DNA from: Asterella californica
Lineage: Eukaryota; Streptophyta; Marchantiopsida; Marchantiales; Aytoniaceae
Direction: 5' to 3'
Length of the DNA: 64,000 nucleotides
Assembly (NCBI GenBank): GCA_036924285.1
Contig: JAYKYS010000001.1
Location: 27,651,501 to 27,715,500, forward strand
Under the pieces are notes generated by a model. That model saw only the letters and a program-made list of their open reading frames with translations, did not search any database and was not told where the DNA came from. Position 1 is the first letter of the stretch. The number at the start of each line of letters is the position of its first letter. The position numbers were made by a program, and so were the translations under genes. This document shows, in pieces, positions 23,800-35,006 of this stretch.

Positions 23800-24746
23800 A
23801 GATGATGATCGTTGGATTAAGACTCTTCATATGCCAAAAGCTTTGTTTCTTACTGTGGTGCAGATGCTTTCTAACTATGTACTCAAAAATGATATGAAAT
23901 ATCAGAAAGTGGTGCTTGTTGAGGTTAGAGTAGGGGCCGCCTTGCTTCGCTTGGCCATAGGGGATGATTCATTTTCACGTGGGTGAGAAGTTTGATATAG
24001 ACAAGACAACTTCACAAGAAGCATTTGTAGATGTAATTCGTGCTATACGAGCTATCATGGGTTTTTTATTCGTTCGATGGCCAACCAGGAGCTGCATTGG
24101 AGAAGATAACTGCAAGTTTCCAACGGAAATCATGCCTTTCAAACTGCCATGGGACTATTGACCATTCACATATACAGATAAAGACTCCTCCAGCGCATGA
24201 GTTGTCAATTGAGTATTACAACCGGAAGTCATATCATTCATTGGTGTTGGAGTATGTGTGTGATACTGATGGTATGTTCCTTGATGTTAGTTGCGGGAGA
24301 GTCAGATCCAACCACGATGCTCGGGTCTTGAGGACATCAGCTTTGTGGACGCACATAATGGAAAAGTATTTTCAGAATCGATGGTCATACTTCCGAGCGA
24401 TTTTTGTCTTCAATCATACTTGCTAGACGGTTCTGGATACATCATGGAGAGGTGGATGATGCCGTCATACAACTTGGGGCCACGGTCTACACGCCAGCAG
24501 CGTTTGTTCATTGAACGTCAGTTTAGCAGAAGAGTTTGTATAAAACAAGCATTTGGAGTTCTAAAAGCACGGTTCAATATTCTAAATGTCGATATAACTA
24601 GCAGTGTGGGATGGGCAGCGGAAATAGTGAAGGCTTCATGCATACCTCGTAACTTTCTGGTGCACTGTAGAGTTGTAGTAGATAGAGGGTTCTCGGTCAC
24701 TACTTCTGTTGTAGACTGTTTAGGTGTCAACGCTCGTAGAAATTGA
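23800..24746 (+). pseudogene. PIF/Harbinger transposase (DDE nuclease, ORF2), broken
   Basis: Reading across frames: RWIKTLHMPKALFLTVVQML, VGAALLRLAIGDDSFS, VGEKFDIDKTTSQEAFVDVI, then IDHSHIQIKTPP, YYNRKSYHSLVLEYVCDTDG, RSNHDARVLRTSALW, a frameshift, YLLDGSGYIMERWMM, and finally IKQAFGVLKARFNIL. These follow the Harbinger nuclease from its N-terminus to its last motif. The first two catalytic Asp positions (IDH and HDARV) are kept. The third residue, normally Glu in VEqAFGrLK, is Lys. Three or more frameshifts exist. Together with 22,000-22,917 it marks one decayed element; I did not find its terminal repeats. Confidence 0.85.
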
Positions 24747-27700
24747 GACAGTGGAAATTAGATCAGATAAGCGCTTGCAACATTTTTAGCTTTTTCTTAA
24801 GTAGTGGGTTCAGGACCAGTTTCAAATATATATTTCAGGGTTTAAGGTCGATGGACCTGATTATGCATGTGCGAGTCGTGCAGCAATATTGTCATGTATA
24901 TTATGGACGGAGACAATTACATTCGCATGTGTGAAGAAACAAATGACAGGAGGTATCAGACTTCCAAAAGCTCGAGCTCTCGTGGCATCACTGCATCGGT
25001 GTGAATTTTTGTTACATCGTGATGGCTACATTCAGGATTTGAGAGCAGAAAGAGCAAACGTTGCACAAGCTCGCTTGAGAACTTCGCAAGATGGTTTCAA
25101 CTCAAGATGGTTTAGGTTGTAGAGAAATTAGACTACATCAAGTTCAGTGTTACCGAGAGCAAAAAGAGCAAACGCTACACGAGCTCGCGCAAGAACTTCT
25201 TCGCATTGTTCATTGCCATATGCGCATTGCATCTTCAACATTGTCATCTGTGCTTCGATTGCCATCTACGCTTCGCATGGTCAACTTCACCATCTGTGCC
25301 TGCAGGATTACCTTCGATTTCCATATGCGCTTCACATTGCCGCTTTAGCATTGCCATCTATGCTTGTTGTGTTTGAGTTGCAGCTGAAATGATCTTCAGT
25401 CGAAGAGCACAGCCCTTTGATTTCACTCCAGTCTGAGTAGCAGAATGTGTCGCTTGGATCGAAGGTCAAGATCGAGTGAGGTACGAGTTATCAGACGAGT
25501 TCATGCATTGTCATCAGTGCACAGTTTCAAATTTGAGACGAGTGTTCTTATTTGTTTATCTGTCGGTACATAATGTTTCAAACCTGATGGATTGACTAGG
25601 GTGTGAAACTAGCACATATCCTTATCGTACGTGTTTTGATGTTGTGAAGCCATCGGGACCTTATCTTGTCAAAAAGATAAGGCTTCACGTGGACGATCCG
25701 TGTACTCTCCGTTGAGTGGAGATAGTACTCTTGTCGTCATATGCAAAGTTGTTGTATATGAAGAGAGGTGCGCGGAGCTTTGGATATGGAGGGTAGAGTA
25801 TCCAAGTCTAATGTGAGTGTTATCTGTATCGTCGAATGAAGTAAAGGGTAGTACGAGTGATAGGCAAGAACGGAGAGTCTTTTCGTGCTCTTGATCTTCT
25901 ACTTGTGCATCCGTTCGTTATTAAGATCCATTGTCTGTCATGAGATCATTTTCGAGTATTTATGGTGGCTCATTGGGGAGAGTCGTTTATGACTGCGGTG
26001 ATAGCTACTCTAGATCTTATCATTCTTCTGATAGTCACTTACGACGCTGTTTGAGATCTTATTGTCTACATCTTGCTCTGATGTGGTATGGATCGTCGAT
26101 TGGATCTGAATTTTCCAACGAGAGTTCTGTCGAACACTTCGGTCGAAATACGTTGTTACAGCCGACCAAAGATGGTGCATCGAGAGTTTATCATGAGGAA
26201 TTCTATAGAGGATTATTAAAACCAGATAATAGCTTCATCTGTTCTTTTTGTAGTTCCGTTTATTGTCATCTGACTCTATATTGAGTGTAGTTCATCTTTC
26301 GTGTCTACATGCTTCTTGATCAACGACATCGTCAACGGCACGTGTTTGTCGTGTGTTTAATATAATCTTTGAGTGCCCAAATGGTATTCATGTTAAATTT
26401 CGCTCCTTGTGAGATGGTCATGTGAGTGAAGACAAAAACTTTTTGTCAACTTGTTTTCTATTGGTTGAAAGTTTTGATCAATCATCTTTCATCAAGTTCT
26501 CTCCATGTTTTCGAGGGTTAGAGACACTTCCCATGGTCCATTCGCAAAGTGTTGGATATGGTTGGAAAGCTTAGGAGAAGAGGATGTCCACGGACTCAAT
26601 GGTTGCTCGATTTGAAGCACGGATGACAGCGTTTCGATCAATTGAAGATGAGAGGGGTTAAATTCATGACCAATTTTGTTTACGAGAGGTCTTTCTCACT
26701 TTCTGGAAGTTCTGTGAGGTTGTTGGAGACAAATTGACTGTTGCTGGAAAGCTCTTGAGATAAGCTTGCTGATGGACTCTGAGATCAATAGATTTTAAGC
26801 CGGAGTGAAAGAGTTATGGCCGACTGAATTTGGGTGTCTCAAATCGGAGGTTATGAGAATAAGCGACTATAATTAAGAGACACTGGGAGCGAGATGGAGA
26901 GTTTGGGATATTTTGCTATGAAATTTTCCAAGATCTGAGAAGGTACAGTAAATTACCTACCTGTGAAATTTCATATCATTTGGATTATTGGGTATAAGGG
27001 TATCGCTATTTTTTTGCACAAGGGTCTGCATATTGTCTTGTGTAATTGTCCGTAAGGGCTTGGATCAATCCGAGAGTTTGGTTGAGGATCTACTGATGAA
27101 ATTTTACAGAGTGGTAGCGCTGGTGACACTTTAGCTTACTGAGAAGTTTGAGTCATTTTGGTCGAGTGGGGTGTGAGGAATTGAGCAACAAAGTTCTATC
27201 GAAATAGTATCATGAATGTTATAAAACAGCAAACTTGATCTCTCTGCATGTAATATCTAAATAGAAAGATTATTCTACAGGATACTTACTAGCCTTGGTT
27301 TCATCTCATTCTCAGTTGTGGTTGAGGAGTGACAGCGAGATTTTTGCTGCGAAAGACGTAAGAGTTAAGATTCTTTGAAGAACAGATCGACCTGGAGGTT
27401 TTGCTAGTGCTTTAGAGCACTTGATTATGAGTATGGAGAGTTTTTGACAATATTGCCTATGTCTGGATCCTCTCCATACTCGCATGCCTGTTGTACGCCC
27501 AGTTTGTTTGGTTTGAATTTGTGTGCGAGCGTTGCGCTTAGTTTCTTTTTCTGTTATGAGTGTTGGTATTTCTCTTGTGGTGAGGTCGTAGTGATGACCA
27601 GCAGACCCAAGAGTGCTTGCGGTGATGGCAGAAACATATTGCCCACGTCTGTCATCTCATTTCTATCTCTAGTTAAGTGAGAGAGAGATTTGCCGAGAGG

Positions 27701-28806
27701 ACGTGAGGATATCGTAGCGGGTTAGGTTCAGAGTGTACTTAGAGATCAGAAAGAGGTTCGGGTGGTCGCTGGTTCTGAGTTACAGAGTGCGTCACGTACT
27801 CTCCACAGTCAGATACCCAATGTATTCTCAGATAAGAAAGCACGGCATACGACAACGTGAGTTACAGCTCGTGGAACAACCAGCATTTCTTTTCGCTGTG
27901 TCAGAAGACATCGTGTTCGTACTAGATAACAGACGAGAGACACAGGTTTGCATGTCGACTGTTTATGTGTGCGTTGGTTACAAATTTCACTTTCTACGAG
28001 GTCAAAATCGAATAACAATGCACTTTGTTGAACCAACGGCATACGTCTTTCATCTCGTTCACAGTGGGTACTTGAGACGAATTTATTTTTTTTCTTCGAG
28101 CAATGTCATACACTCTTCTTCCTTCGACGATTGTAGTCATTACACCATAGATGATGTTCAGTTGAATAGGCAGGAGATTCGCTTCTAGTTGTCTAGGATG
28201 CGGCATTCTAGCACATCTCGGAAAATAACTGATTTCAACGTTCTGGAAATCGAACTTCAGCAATTATTGTTGTTTCTTGCAGTCGCTGTGATGTGAATGG
28301 TGATGTTCTCAATATTCATATATGTACTCTGTACTTTTCTGTCATATGTATCAATTTTTATGTGTCGTACGTGTTTCACTGTGAACGATTCATTATCGTT
28401 CATAATTACCGTGTCTGAATGATAATAAGATATTAATTTCGTTATCGTGTCACTGTGAACGATTTTCATTATCGTTCATTATTGAAATTTGAAAGATAAA
28501 CACAAACATGGTGCAGTTTCACTTCCGTTTGCAACAAAAAAACTAGATAAATTACTCTTTGCATTCAGGTTCAAAACAATACAATTTTTCAAGAAAAACT
28601 GTGAAAAACTGTTTTGAAAAGCTAGATGCTATAAGGACCTCAGTCCCCCGAGCAGAGGGATTCAACCAGGAGGCTTGCGGACGGATGGAGTACAATTGGC
28701 AGACAATGGTTTCAATGAAAAAAATGAACCTCACTGCTACTAAGATAAACTCCACACACAAGAGTCTGATGTATGATATACATATATATATAGAGACATC
28801 AAACCG
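24747..28806. other. no gene recognised; possible old LTR-element remnants
   Basis: No frame here shows a known domain. A diverged tandem duplication of about 115 bp around gagcaaacg...cacaagctcgc lies at 25,045-25,210. A hairpin (ccttatctt with aagataagg) lies at 25,659-25,682, nested in gtgaagcc and ggcttcac. An inverted repeat (gagtatggagag with ctctccatactc) spans about 27,430-27,481. Two copies of cactgtgaacgatt plus cattatcgttcat lie at 28,378-28,404 and 28,451-28,479. A 151-codon plus-strand frame at 27,733-28,188 is unrecognised. The wording of 26,500-27,400 resembles untranslated leader of LTR elements, but I cannot prove it. Confidence 0.4.
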
Positions 28807-30818
28807 TTATCGTGTCGGATATTGCGTGAAGGATGTCTAGGAAAACACGAGGTTCCTGGCTGTGGAGATGCTGTGTGCTGAAACAGAGACAAGACAAAGA
28901 AGAACAATCACGAAAACGAACGCTGCGATATATACACTCCAAATGTATGTACACTGCCGTTTCTTTCTCCTAACAGCACAAAAACTGAAGAACAGACCAG
29001 AGCGGTCTATAACCTACTTCAAAAGCCCTAAAACTAACCCCTGAATCGCAACCCTAGCCCGAAATCGCCGAAGCGTAGCTCAAAGCAAGAGAAACTTCTC
29101 TTTGCTAACAAACAGAGCCACAACAATATCACGCGATCCAAAACCCAAGTCCAAACCACATCCACGCACTAGCTCTTGGCTAAAGCTAGCTACCACAAGC
29201 CGTACACAACCAATTAAGTCCCTAACGAACTCAAAAAGACGAAATCCGTAGCAAAGGAACCGAAAAAGATCTATCTAAAAACTTTCTCCTTTCTCCAAAC
29301 GATCTTCAAATGTCGATAGGGTCTCCTTCCCTGACTCCTTTGGCTCAAGAAACCTTCAGATCCGACTCCTGATAGTCGAGATATCGCCGATTTTCGATCG
29401 CAGGTGATCGAACTTCCAGAAGCTCCTCCCTGCGGCTTAAAACCGCTCACACCGCACAAACGGATCGTCTAAACTGATATCCGTCTTCGCTGGTAGGTAG
29501 ATCTGACTACCCTGAACCCAACAAGACTCCAAACAAGCCGTTTGGAGTTCCCCTTGCAAAATCACTCGAGAAATTTGATCGCAGGTTGCGAAAAACTGAC
29601 GTAAATCGGTTCCTTGCGGCTCAAATTCGCTCACCACACCCAAACCAACAATCCAATTCACTTACAGTCTTCTCCTATGCATACATGAGGACTCCCTGAT
29701 CGCGTAGGCACCAAGAACGAAGAGCTTAGCTCACCGATCGCGAAGAACAATCCAATCTCAGGTCGCAGGCGATGAAAAACCTGACACAAGCGCTTCCCTG
29801 CGAACCAATTTCACTCACAACTCCCAAACCGCCCGATGAAAACTGGTATCGTCTTCAATTTCATGAAGAACTCGTTGTTCTGATCCCGATGGATCCAAGG
29901 ACAGTAATTTTGGACTCCGGAACGGCTCGAACGGTCTAACTCTCCTTCACAGGTAACTGAAAACTCCAAATCTGCTTCCTGCGTCTCAATTTCTTCCAGA
30001 ACACAACCCCCGATCCGTCTCTTCAAGAACCGTCTTAACCTATGCGTAGCCTGCACAGATCTGAACCCGATGACACCTTGCGCGCGTGTATTGGACTTCC
30101 CAATTCTCCAAAACATCCACCGACAGGTCGCAGGAACAAGCAAGCCTCTTAAGCAGCCCCCTTGCAACAGTCTGTACGTACGAAGTTCAACCCTCAATAA
30201 TAAGAAGCATGCCCCTTGCGTCTTTGATATTACGCCTGAAGCCCTAAATACCCAGTCAGCAAGTAACTAGGGGCCTAGCTTGATTTTGCCTTTTTTCGAA
30301 TTGCATAACTTCTTCTCTGGATGTCCAAACAAAATAAACAAGATGTCCATGGAAAGCTGACAACGAGCTCTATCCATCTATGCGATAAAAGTAAAGATCC
30401 GAAGTTGCGCCAAAAGCTCGTAAGCTGGGGCCTAGCTTGTTTTCTCCATCTTTCGAGTCCTGTAACTTCTTCACTATGCGTCCAAACGAAGTAGACAAAG
30501 TGCTTATGAAAAGAGCTCTATCCACTGGTGCGATAAAAACGAAGATCCGAAGTGGTGCCAAAAACTCGTAAGCTAGGGCCTAGCTTATTTTCTCCATCTT
30601 TCGAGTCTTGTAACTTCTCCACTAGGCGCCCAAACGAAGTAGATAAGATGCCTATGGAAAGCTGACAAGGAGCTCTACCCATCTATGCGATGAAAATGGA
30701 GATCTGAGATTGTACCAAAATCCGTAAGCTGGGGCCTAGCTTGTCTTCTCATGAGTGTCTTTGGAGCGACAAGCATCGAAGTTTGAATTTCATGTAGGAG
30801 CCGGTCCACGACACGACA
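28807..30818 (-). repeat. gypsy left LTR (3' LTR)
   Basis: A 2012-bp LTR. It contains two periodic internal arrays. One has about five degenerate copies of a roughly 183-bp unit, marked by tcgcagg or cacagg near 29,397, 29,579, 29,763, 29,947 and 30,128. The other has four copies of a roughly 155-bp unit marked by gggcctagctt near 30,270, 30,427, 30,575 and 30,731. The second array lies in the first half kilobase of the LTR on the coding strand, the U3 side. A 128-codon frame (30,197-29,811) is identical in both LTRs but has no recognisable domain. Confidence 0.92.
30270..30750. repeat. about 155-bp tandem array in gypsy U3
   Basis: Units begin near gggcctagctt, contain ccaaacgaagtaga or a variant, gagctctatcc, and gatccgaag, and repeat at intervals of 157, 148 and 156 bp. 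The same array is in the other LTR (about 38,291-38,760). Confidence 0.88.
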
Positions 30819-30831
30819 TCCACCCCCTCTG
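30819..30831 (-). other. gypsy polypurine tract
   Basis: The minus strand reads agagggggtgga and directly abuts the start of the 3' LTR, the position of the plus-strand primer in reverse transcription. Confidence 0.75.
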
Positions 30832-30893
30832 AACCTGTGCATCCTCCGGTATGCACCAGAGATACCAACCAAGGAGTGGACCGGCTTATCGTC

Positions 30894-31798
30894 CTACTTT
30901 CCGTCGTAACCAACCTCACCTTCAAGATCTTCTGTATAATCCTCATCCTCAAACTGAAACTCCGTCAAGATATCTGCTAGATCGACCTCCTCATCTCTCT
31001 TTTTGAAAATCTTGACACGTTTACCTACCACTGGTACCTTCAAGCTCGTTCCATCCAACTCTTGCAAGGTGTAAGTTGCGTTGTCATGAACCTTCTTCAC
31101 CACATACGGACCAAACCATCTTCTGGAAAACTTCCGGAGTGCACTATGCTGGTTGTCTAGACTGTTGTCATAGACTAACACCCAATCACCTTCCTTAATT
31201 TCCTTAGGTCTCAAACGATGTCGCTGATCAAATCTGACCTTGTTCTTCAACCGTGCTTCTCGCAGCCTATCCAAAGCAATTTGGATATCCTCTGGTCTTC
31301 TCTCTAACTGCCTAATTTGAATAGCAAGAAGCTCTTCTCTAGTCAAATTGTCCTCCCAAGGTAACACACTCCATGTCAGAACATGTTCTTCAATCGGCAT
31401 GATAGGCTTCTGACCTGTGATGAGTTCCACCGGCATGTAACTTGTCACCGAGCTGTGCGTTGTTCTATCTGCCCATAACGCAAATGGTAAGAGTCGAGGC
31501 CACTCGCGCACCCTTCCGTTGCAAGCCTTCACAATGGGTGGATGACCACGTTCACTCTTGGCATTCCCTTCGGGGTTGTAAGCAGTTGTCAGTGACAACC
31601 TCACCCACACCTTGCAAAGAATTCACGAGCCTCATGTGCATTTAGCTCTCCCCGATCTGCAGTGATCTTTTCCACACATCCATACCGACAAACAACCTCT
31701 TTCAAGAGAAATCTACATTCAGTCGTCTTCGTCCGAAGCGCCCTACCCTCAACTTGATTTGAAAGATCTTCTCTAGCAAGTACCAAATATCTCATCTG
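30894..31798 (-). pseudogene. gypsy integrase core and C-terminus, frameshifted
   Basis: This continues the pol frame after the TGA at 31799-31801. The first piece gives MRYLVLAREDLSNQVEGRAL and ITADRGELNAHEAREFF with the second catalytic Asp. Near 31,610 the frame shifts. The second piece (to the stop at 30894) gives LTTAYNPEGNAKSERGH with the catalytic Glu, WPRLLPFALWADRTTHSS, then a C-terminal domain with KEGDWVLVYDNSLDNQH and RRWFGPYVVKKVHDNATYTL, the usual GPY/F-like module. No chromodomain follows. The protein ends in an acidic tail. Integration function is lost through the stop and frameshift. Confidence 0.88.
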
Positions 31799-34341
31799 TC
31801 ATAATCCAACTGGCATAATCACCAAGTCTACCACCCACTTGAAGTGGATCGCCAATGGATAAGTCGGATGTAATCCGTCACGATGTCGGATATTCGAATA
31901 CATCTGACATGTCAAACAAGACTTCACAAAAGATACAACATCCCTATACATGTTTTTCCACCAATACCGCTCTTTCATCTTTGTAAAAGTGGCCCAAATC
32001 CCTCGATGTCCAGCCCAAAGACTCTCATGGAACGCCTTGAGCAACTTCTGCTGATCTTCCTTGTTGCAAATCACCCGTAGCGGTACCCCACCTTTCTGCT
32101 TCGGTCGCTTCCAAAGAAACCCATCCTGCAACATGAAGTTGTAGGCCTTCCTTCGAACTCTCCGAAACCTCTCATCCGTCCAACCTGTCTGCTTAACCAT
32201 CGTACTAAGGTACTTCTCGATATCAAGCAAATCATCATCATACAACGCTTCAACAAATAACTCATCTTCCCTTCCTGTCTGTGCAATCGAATAGAACTCT
32301 GTACCCACGTCGTCAATGTCTTCTACCATCTCATCCTCCCCATCATATCGAGCTCGAGATAACATATCCACCATCAGATTATCCTTCCCTGCAATATGTC
32401 TAAACTCCGGGTTCAACGACTTGATATATGCGATCCATCGTAACATCGCAATATCAGGGGTTGAACAATTCATGATCATCCCTAACAACGGTAAGCAATC
32501 AGTTTCAACCACCACTACTGCTCCAATCAAATACTCTTTCTCAGCTTTCATAGCTGAAACAATACCCCACAGTTCTCTCTTCACTTGCGGGTAAGCACGT
32601 TGTCGAGCACTTAACACCTTCGCTCCGAACCTAACCGCAAACCTGTCTCCATTCTCATCATCCTGTCCGACAGCCCATCCAATTGCAACTGGACTTGTAT
32701 CCACAGTAAGAATCACCGGCCTAGCACCCTTGTAATCAATCCTTCCCAGAACTGGAGGAGATGATAGTAAAGACTTCAGCTTCCTTACCGCATCAGTATG
32801 CTCTTCCTCCCATCTGAACTTATGACCCTTACGCAACAATCCATACAACGGATCCGCCACATGCGCATAATGAGGAATCCAAATGTGGTAGAATACACAA
32901 GCACCCAAAAATCTTCTCACTTTTGTTAGCGAGTTGCAAACCTCCTTCATTCTTCCAATCGCATCCACCTTGTTCGGATCTGGCTTCCGACCAAACGATC
33001 CACACAAATGACCAACGATCAAAACCTCTCTAACCCCAAATGTAGACTTCGCACCTGACAGCGTAAGATGAACTTCCTCAAGTCGAGATAAGATCTTCTC
33101 ACAGTCTGCGATGTGATCAGTGACGTATCGCCGACACCCCCTCTGATCTAATGCTTCATCCTTCTCATCTTCCACACATCTTTTAATGGGGATGTCATCC
33201 AAGAACGGCATCGTCTTTTCAAGAATGAAGTCTCTTAGAACTCGATTCATCCCGTTCATCATGTGTGCTACCGAGTTGGTAGCTCCCTGTGGTAAAGTAC
33301 ACATCCTAACCAACCCCAAAGGTGTCCTCATTGTCGTGAAGCTTCTGCTCTCCTCCGCTAGTTGAAACTGATCATACCCTGAGTAAAGATCTCCCATCGA
33401 GTAAATCGCTCTTCCTGCAAACGCTTCTGCAAACTCATCCACAATCGGTCCCACCCCAGCATTTCTGATTGTTACTACGTTCACCGGCTGCATGTCTTGG
33501 ATGAACCGCAGCGACCCATTCTTCTTAGGCACTGTAAACCATCTGCTCGAATACGGTGCAAACGACGGCTCCAAGATCTTCATCTGCATCTTCTCCTTCA
33601 GCAATTCCACTAGTTTGGGCAAGTGAGCCCGCGGTACTGGAATTGGTCTCAGGTTCCATGGCACATGCGGTACCGTGAAGATAACCATCGGGGTAACAAC
33701 GTACGGGTCTACACACCCAATCTCATGTGGCTCAAAAGCAAATGCTTTCCCATGTCGTGAAAGCATCTCTTTGAAGCACATCCTCTCATCTGATAGAAGA
33801 GACTCATCAGATCCAATCTTCAGCTCTTCAAGGGTCTTCTCTGTGAACTTGTGTCTTATCATTGCAGGATCTCTCAAACTCTTCTCCCTTGACGCTCGAT
33901 CCATCTGTTGGTTAGTGTCTTCCGGCAAAGGACCAGCAACTGGCTTTATCTTCTTATCCACTGTCTTGTATCTTGTCTCAACTCGAACCTCCGGTGCACA
34001 GAATGATTCGATCACCGAATAAACCTCCCTTGAATGAATCTGCACGACCTTATCCATATCCTCACACCCAATAGACATGATCTCTCGCAAAGGATCTTCC
34101 AACCCATCTTCTTCATAAACACCAGAAATCCATTCATCTCCTTCTAGCTCACCCAACTCTTTCAACATCAACTCAACATCACGCAAATGTTTTTGTTCTT
34201 TTCTTCTCAGCTCTTCTATCTTCTTGTAGATAGCAATCCCACACTCAGAAAATCCAATAAACCTTGTACAAAAGGCACTATCTCCATCAAGCGAGAGTAC
34301 CTTCTCTTGCGCACCACCACAATCCCGCTCTATAGTGGTAC
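31799..34341 (-). pseudogene. gypsy reverse transcriptase, RNase H and integrase zinc region
   Basis: An open stretch of 847 codons. A long N-terminal region is followed by RT: SSRWFTVPKKNGSLRFIQDM, MGDLYSGYDQFQLA with the first catalytic Asp, LPQGATNSVAHM, and MPFLDDIPIK, in which FLDD replaces the usual YxDD. RNase H has LTVDTSPVAIGW, KRELWGIVSAM and VVETDCLPLLGM, then HIAGKDNLMVDMLSR. The integrase zinc region is HESLWAGHRG to CLTCQM, and the first core Asp is in WVVDLVIMP. A frameshift at about 34,342 parts it from protease, and TGA at 31799-31801 cuts the integrase core. The enzyme modules themselves look well preserved. Confidence 0.92.
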
Positions 34342-35006
34342 TCAACGAAAATCCTTGAACTCTTCACTCACCCTTGGAAGCGGCTTCTCCCTCAAACGAT
34401 CTCGGTTGCGCTCGTGGTTGGACGGTACAGTCAGGAACTGTATCGCTCTCTTCCCATCTTGACTTCGGATCCTAGCATACGCAGATCCGTCGTCCAGTAC
34501 CTTTGTCTCCATCCAGGTTGCTATGATGAAAGGTTGGCCCAGAATGAGTGGGTATGATGTTGCTTCCTGAACAAAGAAGTTTTGCTCGATAGCAACATCA
34601 CCTACGCGCACTCTGATGTCTGGACAGGCTCCATACAAGTCTCCTCTCGTGTTGTTGGCTGCTCTTATGACCCATCCATGCTCTGTGTCGATCGGTCACT
34701 TCTTCCTTTGTACAGCTCCTTCGACATGATGTTGATTTCTGATCCATGATCGATCAGAGCAACCACCGGCTCATCCAAGTCCTCGATCCTCACCAACGTC
34801 TCCGTCGTAGCTCGAGCCCAGTGACTGTGGCTGTAATGACTTGAGCTCCGCTTCCCATCCTCTTCTTCATCCTCGAAATGCACCCTGCACCTTCGATCTC
34901 TTTCTTCCTCTGGAGAATAGACACTGCACCTTGCAAGCTCTCTCTCCTCATCCACTGACATCCTAGTATCCAAAGCATGTGATAAACCAGTCTCACCCGT
35001 AATTTG
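34342..35006 (-). pseudogene. gypsy retropepsin-like protease, frameshifted
   Basis: The frame continues directly from Gag after its TGA stop. After an acidic region it gives EPVVALIDHGSEINIMSKEL, the retropepsin active-site region, with DHG where most families have DTG or DSG. Near 34,700 the frame shifts to a second piece, WVIRAANNTRGDLYGACPDI, then YPLILGQPFI, the second half of an aspartic protease fold. It ends near 34,342, where another frameshift leads into RT. The protease should process Gag and Pol in an intact copy. Confidence 0.85.

Noticed and set aside
27733..28188. 151-codon plus-strand frame as a gene
   Set aside because: No similarity to any family I know, no start context or neighbour supporting it, and stops crowd both sides.
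29811..30197. A 128-codon frame identical in both gypsy LTRs, as a possible LTR-encoded protein
   Set aside because: Identity is expected for LTRs from one insertion, and the frame overlaps the degenerate 183-bp array; no protein features.
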